Shown here piece after piece: positions 30,913 to 35,323 of a DNA stretch of 35,323 bases. The DNA is from JANLTP01 sp031363055. Lineage in GTDB: Bacteria > Pseudomonadota > Gammaproteobacteria > Burkholderiales > Burkholderiaceae_E. Both the position numbers and the translations under genes were made by a program. Under the pieces are notes generated by a model. It was not told where the DNA came from. It was given only the letters and a program-made list of their open reading frames with translations, and made no database searches. The number at the start of each line of letters is the position of its first letter. Within the stretch, counting starts at the first letter, position 1. The DNA lies in NCBI GenBank assembly GCA_031363055.1, contig JANLTP010000232.1, positions 1 to 35,323 of the forward strand, read 5' to 3'.

Positions 30913-31541
30913 GCCTTTTTCTCGTTGACACATTCAACGATCTTCCACATGCCAAAAGGCTTGGCGTTGCGAATACTGGTCGCGCGCAAGGGCATTTGAT
31001 CGAGCACTTGCTCGACCGACAGATCGCTGCGAAATCCGAGCCAGTGGCATAACGGCGAGATCAGGCGCTCGAGCCCGCGCAAGATCAGATTGCTCGAAAC
31101 GAAGTGATTGACCATGACAATATTGCCGCCGGGCTTGCACACCCTGATCATCTCGGCCATCAGTCGTTTGTAGTCCGGCACAGCCGTGACCACATACGCC
31201 GCCACGATCAGATCGAAACTGTTGTCGGCGAACGTCATGGCTTGAGCATCCATGACTTGAAGGTTGATGTGATCGAGTCCTTCATCTTCGGCCCGCTGCT
31301 TGGCCTTTTCAAGCATCTCGGCGGAAAAGTCGATACCGGTGAGCTTTGAATGCCGGGGATAAAGTGGCAAGGTCAGCCCAGTGCCAACACCCACCTCAAG
31401 TATGTTGGTGCTGCCACTGATTGGCAGTTCAAGAATGGCGCGTGTACGCGAGGCATCAAACGCGGGACCAAAAATGCGATCGTAAAAACTTGAATATCGT
31501 GCGTAAACTCGCTCGACCAACTCCGGGGACATTGTAATCAA
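30909..31541 (-). CDS. Class I SAM-dependent methyltransferase (phosphatidylethanolamine N-methyltransferase-like)
   Basis: 210 residues from a TTG with GAGG five bases upstream; the ATG at 31532 (207 residues) is an equally reasonable start. The fold is clear: motif I LEVGVGTGLTLPLY near residue 48, acidic GIDFSAEMLEKA, DAQAMTFADNSFDLIVAAYVVT, and VCKPGGNIVMVNH. The N-terminal VYARYSSFYDRIFG and the overall size resemble the PmtA-type enzymes that methylate phosphatidylethanolamine, and also UbiE-like enzymes. I favour PmtA-like but the substrate is not proven by motifs. A 14-bp tandem repeat lies just upstream. Confidence 0.82.
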   Translation of the reverse strand: MITMSPELVERVYARYSSFYDRIFGPAFDASRTRAILELPISGSTNILEVGVGTGLTLPLYPRHSKLTGIDFSAEMLEKAKQRAEDEGLDHINLQVMDAQAMTFADNSFDLIVAAYVVTAVPDYKRLMAEMIRVCKPGGNIVMVNHFVSSNLILRGLERLISPLCHWLGFRSDLSVEQVLDQMPLRATSIRNAKPFGMWKIVECVNEKKA

Positions 31542-31581
31542 TCTGACCTCATTCCAAATTTCGAACGCAAATCATTCGCTT

Positions 31582-31637
31582 CAGGTCGTTCATTTCAGGT
31601 CGTTCATTTCACGTCTTTCATTTCACGTCTTTCATTT
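31582..31637. repeat. Four-unit 14-bp tandem repeat upstream of the methyltransferase
   Basis: Two copies of CAGGTCGTTCATTT (31582-31595, 31596-31609) are followed by two copies of CACGTCTTTCATTT (31610-31623, 31624-31637) and then a decayed start of a fifth (GACGTATCAA). It occupies the 193-base gap between the ABC permease end and the methyltransferase start; the rest of that gap holds no feature I can identify. Confidence 0.85.
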
Positions 31638-31734
31638 GACGTATCAACCCGCTTCACATGACCCACCTTGGCTAAATTTTATCAGGCATCCTGAAACCCG
31701 TTCCAGCAATCGGGCTTACGATCACGCAAGGCTG

Positions 31735-32571
31735 TTAACTTTTGACGGCTCCGGCAGTCAAGCCAGACACCATGTAGCGCTTGAAGACGTAATAGATAGC
31801 CGCTGGCGGCAGAGCATACAGCAGTCCCGTGGTCATCAGCAGTTCCCATGGCGAGTCGTCGGCCGACATGAACAGTCCGAGCGCAACCGACAACGGTACT
31901 TCCCGTTCGTTTGAGAGCAACAAAAACGCGTACAGGTATTCGTTCCAGGCGAGCAGAACGGAATAAATGCCGATGGCGACCAGCGAGGGCATCATCAGCG
32001 GCAAGTACACCAGGCGAAACAACTGCATGGCCGATGCGCCGTCCATGATCGCCGCTTCATCGAGCTCCAGCGGCAGCCGATCGGACGCCTGCTTGAGCAC
32101 CCAGATGGCATACGGTGACGCCAGCGTCACCATGGCGAGAATCAATGCCCAGCGTGAATTCAGCAGACCATAAGTACCCATGGCCTTATACATGGGCACG
32201 GCTAAAAAAGCGGCCGGAATAAAGTAGGTCAGCAGCGCAAAATTCATGATCATGCGCCCGCCCCTGACCTTGAGCCGGCTGATGGCGAAGGCGCAGGCGG
32301 TTGCAATCACGAGGGTCAACAGACCCGTGGCAAAGGCAATCAGGACACTGCTGCCCAACTGGCTCCAGAAGTACTTCAGATAATGGTGTTGTTGGGTAAA
32401 CACCAATTCAAAGTTGCGAGTGGTTGGATGATCCGGCCAGATCTTGCCGCCGAACGCACTGTCCTTGGTTGAAATGGCAAAAAGCACCATATGATAAATC
32501 GGCAGGATGGTCCACAGAAATACCGGAATGCCGACCAGCCAAAGCCCGGCCTCGCCAAACCACTTCTTCAC
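31735..32571 (-). CDS. Sugar-type ABC transporter permease (MalG/UgpE family)
   Basis: 278 residues from the GTG at 32571, which has GAGG seven bases upstream and overlaps the preceding stop by four bases (GTGA). An open frame runs farther upstream into the neighbouring permease, but that part lacks family similarity. Six membrane helices are expected; the ABC permease EAA loop is seen as ELDEAAIMDGASAMQLFRLVYLPLMMPSL near residue 170-200, which contacts the ATPase. Other family marks are TRNFELVF and AWNEYLYAFLLLSN. It pairs with the permease just upstream to form the channel for import of a carbohydrate or glycerol-phosphate-like solute. Confidence 0.92.
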   Translation of the reverse strand: MKKWFGEAGLWLVGIPVFLWTILPIYHMVLFAISTKDSAFGGKIWPDHPTTRNFELVFTQQHHYLKYFWSQLGSSVLIAFATGLLTLVIATACAFAISRLKVRGGRMIMNFALLTYFIPAAFLAVPMYKAMGTYGLLNSRWALILAMVTLASPYAIWVLKQASDRLPLELDEAAIMDGASAMQLFRLVYLPLMMPSLVAIGIYSVLLAWNEYLYAFLLLSNEREVPLSVALGLFMSADDSPWELLMTTGLLYALPPAAIYYVFKRYMVSGLTAGAVKS

Positions 32572-33506
32572 GTATGTTCCTCGGGCGGGCCTGACAAACG
32601 TTTCATCATGAAGTAGACCAACGGTAAAACAAACGGCATGGCACACACAATGGTCGCCATCGCCATATCGACCTGGTCAAGGCGCAAGTAACGAATACCG
32701 ATCGTGGCCAATACATGCGTCAGGTCTGAGGGTCCGCCCCCGGTCAGCAAATAAACGCTGTTGAAGTCACCCAGGGTCCAGATCATCGAGAGCAAGGTGC
32801 AGGTCAGGTAAAGCGTCTTTATTGACGGCCAGGTAATGAAGCGGAAGCGCTGCCAACCGGTCGCACCGTCCACCGACGCCGCCTCGTAATGATCCTTGGG
32901 AATGGCCAGACGTCCGGTGATCAGGATCAGCGTCCAGAACGGCAAGGACTTCCAGATATGTACGGCACCGGCCATGCCAAACGCCAGCCAGCGGTCGTTC
33001 AGCCAGTTCGGCCCGTCGAGTTGCGTGAACCTGAATATGAGGCTGTTGACGAGGCCCCACTCGGGGTTGAACATGAAGCGAAAAGACAGGATGGTCGGGA
33101 TCGACGGCACAGCCCAGGGCAAGATGAACAACACCGCCAGTATCCGGATCCACCAGCGCTCGTGAACAAAAAATCCCGACAGAAACAGCGCGATCAGGAA
33201 CTTCAGATTGACGACCACCAGCAGGAAGATCGCCGAGTTGACGACCGCAGTGGCGAACACCGGGTCATTGAACAGCTTGATATAACTCTCGGGGTGGCGC
33301 GCCAGGAAAAAACCGTACCCGACCGGGTAAACAACAAACGCCAGAAAAACCAGCAGGTACGGCAGGCACATGAGAATGCCGACCGTATTCCAGGACGCCG
33401 GTCGATACTGGCCGGTCTTGCGCAGCGATGATGCTTGTGCGCCGAGCGGGCGCGTTGCTGCATCGCTGACGGTCAAGTCGGCCGGAGCCGAGATAACGGC
33501 TGCCAT
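32568..33506 (-). CDS. Sugar-type ABC transporter permease (MalF/UgpA family)
   Basis: 312 residues. After a 40-residue soluble N-terminus, six membrane helices follow. The EAA loop appears as HYEAASVDGATGWQRFRFITWPSIKTLY near residues 207-234. NPEWGLVNSLI and LLTGGGPSDLTHVLATIGIRY are typical of the MalF/UgpA class. The start lies four bases after the binding-protein stop, and the stop overlaps the next permease. It contacts both the periplasmic binding protein and a cytoplasmic ATPase, which is not encoded in this window. Confidence 0.92.
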   Translation of the reverse strand: MAAVISAPADLTVSDAATRPLGAQASSLRKTGQYRPASWNTVGILMCLPYLLVFLAFVVYPVGYGFFLARHPESYIKLFNDPVFATAVVNSAIFLLVVVNLKFLIALFLSGFFVHERWWIRILAVLFILPWAVPSIPTILSFRFMFNPEWGLVNSLIFRFTQLDGPNWLNDRWLAFGMAGAVHIWKSLPFWTLILITGRLAIPKDHYEAASVDGATGWQRFRFITWPSIKTLYLTCTLLSMIWTLGDFNSVYLLTGGGPSDLTHVLATIGIRYLRLDQVDMAMATIVCAMPFVLPLVYFMMKRLSGPPEEHT

Positions 33507-33510
33507 GGCG

Positions 33511-34914
33511 CTATTTGCTCGCGACCTCTTTGACTCTTGCCACCAGCTCGTCGGTGGCCTTGTTGACGTCCCACTTGTCGTTCACTACACGGCTCATCGC
33601 CTTGCCCCAAACGTTCTCATTGTTCAGGTTGGTGAACTTCCAGTTCTTGGTGAATGGGAACGTACCGGTACCGGCGCGAAACTGTTGATCAACCGAGCGA
33701 CGATGTGAATCCGCTTTCCAGAACTCGCGATCGGCGCCGGCCTTCGTGACCGGATACCAGCGGCCCAAGGCGCCCTCGGTGTACGGCGTCAGGTTCGAGT
33801 CTTCCATCATGAACTGCAGGAATTCGAGCGCTCGCTTTTCGTTCTTGGCGCCCTTGAAACCCACCGCCAGCTTGATCGCCGCCAGATAATTCATCGGTTT
33901 GCCGTCGGGCTTGTTTGGCCAGCCGGTAGTGGCAATCAACTCTTCATAGTTCTTCTTGGCGCCGGCCCGCTGTTCTGGCGTCAGCGAGGCATTGTTGGCG
34001 TCATCGAGCCACTTCGCCGCGATCGAGATGGTGGCGTTGTGCGTCATCAAGATCGTTTTGTTGTGGAAGGCGACGTTGTTGTCCGGATCTTTCCAGTTGA
34101 TCGAAGACGGTGGCGTGCAGCCCTTGGCCATCAGGTCGGTGTAATCCTTCAATGCGGAGGCGATTCCTGCCTTGTTTTTCGGATCGTCGATCAAGAGTTT
34201 GCCGTTGTCATCGACCAGTTGAACGTTGTAGGCCAACATGAACTGATGAAAACTGAAGAAGCTGTCGGTCGAATCAACCCCCATCGGGTTGCCGATCGCG
34301 TAACTGCGTTTGCCGGTCTTTTGACGATACGCAGGTTGAACCTTGTCGCACCAAAAGCTCCAGTACTCCTTCCAGCCCTTGGGGATATCGGTATCCTTGA
34401 AGCCGGCCTCCGCCAGCATATCTTTCCAGTAATTGATGTGAATCGTCTGGCGATAGACCGGCACCGCATAGTAGGCGGCCTTGCCGTCCGGACCGGTCAG
34501 GAACGCGGTCGAAACGGTGTTCGGCAGGAACTTGTCCTTGATCGGCTCAATAATCGAATTCAGATTGCTCAGTTTGCCTTCACTCGCCCACTTGCCAGCG
34601 GTCTGGAAGTCATACGTCAAACCGAAGGCGAGGTCAGGCGGCGACTTTGAATCCAGGGCCGCAACCGTTTTGGGAATGATGTCCTGAACGGCATACAGCG
34701 ACAGTTCGACCTTGACATTGGTCTTCTGCTCGAATCGGTACACCATGGTTTCAAGTGCCTTATCCTCAGCAGGATAAAAGCCCTTCGTGAACCAGACCAC
34801 CAACTTTTCCTGCGCAACAGCCTGCGTTGGAGCTACTGTAAAGGCGGCCGTCAAAATCGCCGGTAGTGCCAGCGCAACCACGCCGCGCACCGACTTCGAA
34901 TCTAGTTTCAGCAA
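33511..34914 (-). CDS. Extracellular sugar-type solute-binding protein (ABC family 1)
   Basis: 467 residues. The start is TTG, supported by GGGGGAG about eight bases upstream; no ATG fits. A signal peptide is visible (core VVALALPAILTAAFTVAPTQAVAQ, cut near residue 35). The mature part begins EKLVVWFTKGFYPAEDKALETMVYRFEQKTNVKVEL and follows the MalE/UgpB pattern, with YAVPVYRQTIHINYWKDMLAEAGF, the KGWKEYWSFWCDKV segment, and a C-terminal ALEFLQFMM. The ligand cannot be read; the relatives take up oligosaccharides or polyols. It is the first gene of the operon, divergent from serC across 181 bases. Confidence 0.92.
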   Translation of the reverse strand: MLKLDSKSVRGVVALALPAILTAAFTVAPTQAVAQEKLVVWFTKGFYPAEDKALETMVYRFEQKTNVKVELSLYAVQDIIPKTVAALDSKSPPDLAFGLTYDFQTAGKWASEGKLSNLNSIIEPIKDKFLPNTVSTAFLTGPDGKAAYYAVPVYRQTIHINYWKDMLAEAGFKDTDIPKGWKEYWSFWCDKVQPAYRQKTGKRSYAIGNPMGVDSTDSFFSFHQFMLAYNVQLVDDNGKLLIDDPKNKAGIASALKDYTDLMAKGCTPPSSINWKDPDNNVAFHNKTILMTHNATISIAAKWLDDANNASLTPEQRAGAKKNYEELIATTGWPNKPDGKPMNYLAAIKLAVGFKGAKNEKRALEFLQFMMEDSNLTPYTEGALGRWYPVTKAGADREFWKADSHRRSVDQQFRAGTGTFPFTKNWKFTNLNNENVWGKAMSRVVNDKWDVNKATDELVARVKEVASK

Positions 34915-35046
34915 AATTATCTCTCCCCCGAACGTTCAAATTTTCAACACCCTGCAACCCTATCGAAGGTTGTCTGATTGCCAGTGTATCGCGAATGCCG
35001 CGCAATATCAGCCCCTTGGCGCAGCGCAGCAAAGTGCTGTTGTAAG

Positions 35047-35055
35047 TGCGATAAT
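35047..35055 (+). promoter_or_regulatory. Possible extended -10 promoter for serC
   Basis: TGCGATAAT fits the extended -10 form (TG, one base, then GATAAT matching TATAAT in five of six). The serC start is 40 bases farther on. No convincing -35 element lies at 17 bases, which is compatible with an extended -10. Confidence 0.35.
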
Positions 35056-35095
35056 TTGAGTTGGATCAACCTTCTTGGATTACCTGGAACTTGCC

Positions 35096-35323
35096 ATGAG
35101 CGAAATTTTCAACTTCAGCGCCGGCCCCGCCGTGCTGCCCAGAGAGGTGCTGCAAACGGCCGCCAGCGAAATGCTTGACTGGCATGGCAGTGGCCAATCG
35201 GTCATGGAAATGAGTCATCGCGGCAAGGAATACATGGGCATCCAGGCGCAGGCCGAACAGGATTTCCGAGAGCTGCTGAATATTCCGAAAAACTACAAGG
35301 TGCTGTTCCTGCAGGGCGGCGCC
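35096..35323 (+). CDS. serC: Phosphoserine aminotransferase, 5' part (runs off window)
   Basis: Only the first 76 codons are in the window; the frame is open to the right edge. The start MSEIFNFSAGPAVLP is the standard N-terminus of SerC, followed by MLDWHGSGQSVMEMSHRGKEY and KVLFLQGGA, the beginning of the cofactor phosphate loop. SerC converts 3-phosphohydroxypyruvate and glutamate to phosphoserine in serine synthesis, and also acts in pyridoxal phosphate synthesis. The PLP lysine lies beyond the window. GGA stands about ten bases before the ATG. It diverges from the ABC transporter operon. Confidence 0.95.
   Translation, partial: MSEIFNFSAGPAVLPREVLQTAASEMLDWHGSGQSVMEMSHRGKEYMGIQAQAEQDFRELLNIPKNYKVLFLQGGA

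Noticed and set aside
31582..31637. CRISPR-like array
   Set aside because: The units are directly adjacent with no spacers, and no cas gene is present.

Overview
The window looks like a chromosomal segment of a betaproteobacterium, probably Burkholderiales-like. This is an inference from gene content: a Bug/TctC-type solute receptor, a DUF1631 protein, a MaeB-type malic enzyme with a phosphotransacetylase tail, a cysI-DUF934-cobA sulfite-reduction block, a barstar-family protein and YidB/DUF937. Coding density is high, base composition is moderately GC-rich, and many long antisense shadow frames result. I saw no tRNA, rRNA, CRISPR array, transposase, integrase or phage gene. Most genes are ordinary core or catabolic functions.

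Layout. (1) 1-900: the 3' end of a YidB-like gene (+) faces a barstar-like gene (-). (2) 892-9588, minus strand: a GntR/FCD regulator, a large FAD/Fe-S 2-hydroxyacid dehydrogenase (YdiJ/D-2-hydroxyglutarate dehydrogenase-like), maeB, then a DUF1631 protein. (3) 9744-13182, plus strand: a divergent set with a class-V serine/alanine-glyoxylate-type aminotransferase, a Bug periplasmic receptor and a CaiB-type CoA-transferase. The 150-bp divergent control region holds two near-identical semi-palindromes and one perfect palindrome. I read regions 2 and 3 as one regulon for a 2-hydroxyacid/2-oxoacid. (4) 13301-17590: a very large multi-PAS hybrid histidine kinase, preceded by a dense set of direct and inverted repeats. 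(5) 17570-21393, minus: a complete TRAP transporter (DctP-DctQ-DctM) headed by a DUF1445 putative hydro-lyase/D-glutamate cyclase-family enzyme. (6) 21487-24503, minus: cysI, DUF934 and cobA (siroheme/sulfite reduction). (7) 24656-31541: a class I aminotransferase, lytic transglycosylase, UbiD, PBP4/DacB, a thioredoxin-like [2Fe-2S] ferredoxin, MsrB and a SAM methyltransferase. (8) 31735-34914, minus: a sugar-type ABC transporter (binding protein and two permeases, no ATPase). (9) 35096-end: the start of serC.

Most worth following up: the divergent GntR-controlled catabolic locus with its operators, the DUF1445-TRAP operon (possibly for pyroglutamate or a related acid), the repeat-rich control region in front of the orphan hybrid kinase, a period-12 DNA repeat inside the PBP4 signal region, and a 14-bp tandem repeat at 31582-31637. 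Nothing here is clearly a defence system or mobile element. Functional links between neighbours are inferences from context.
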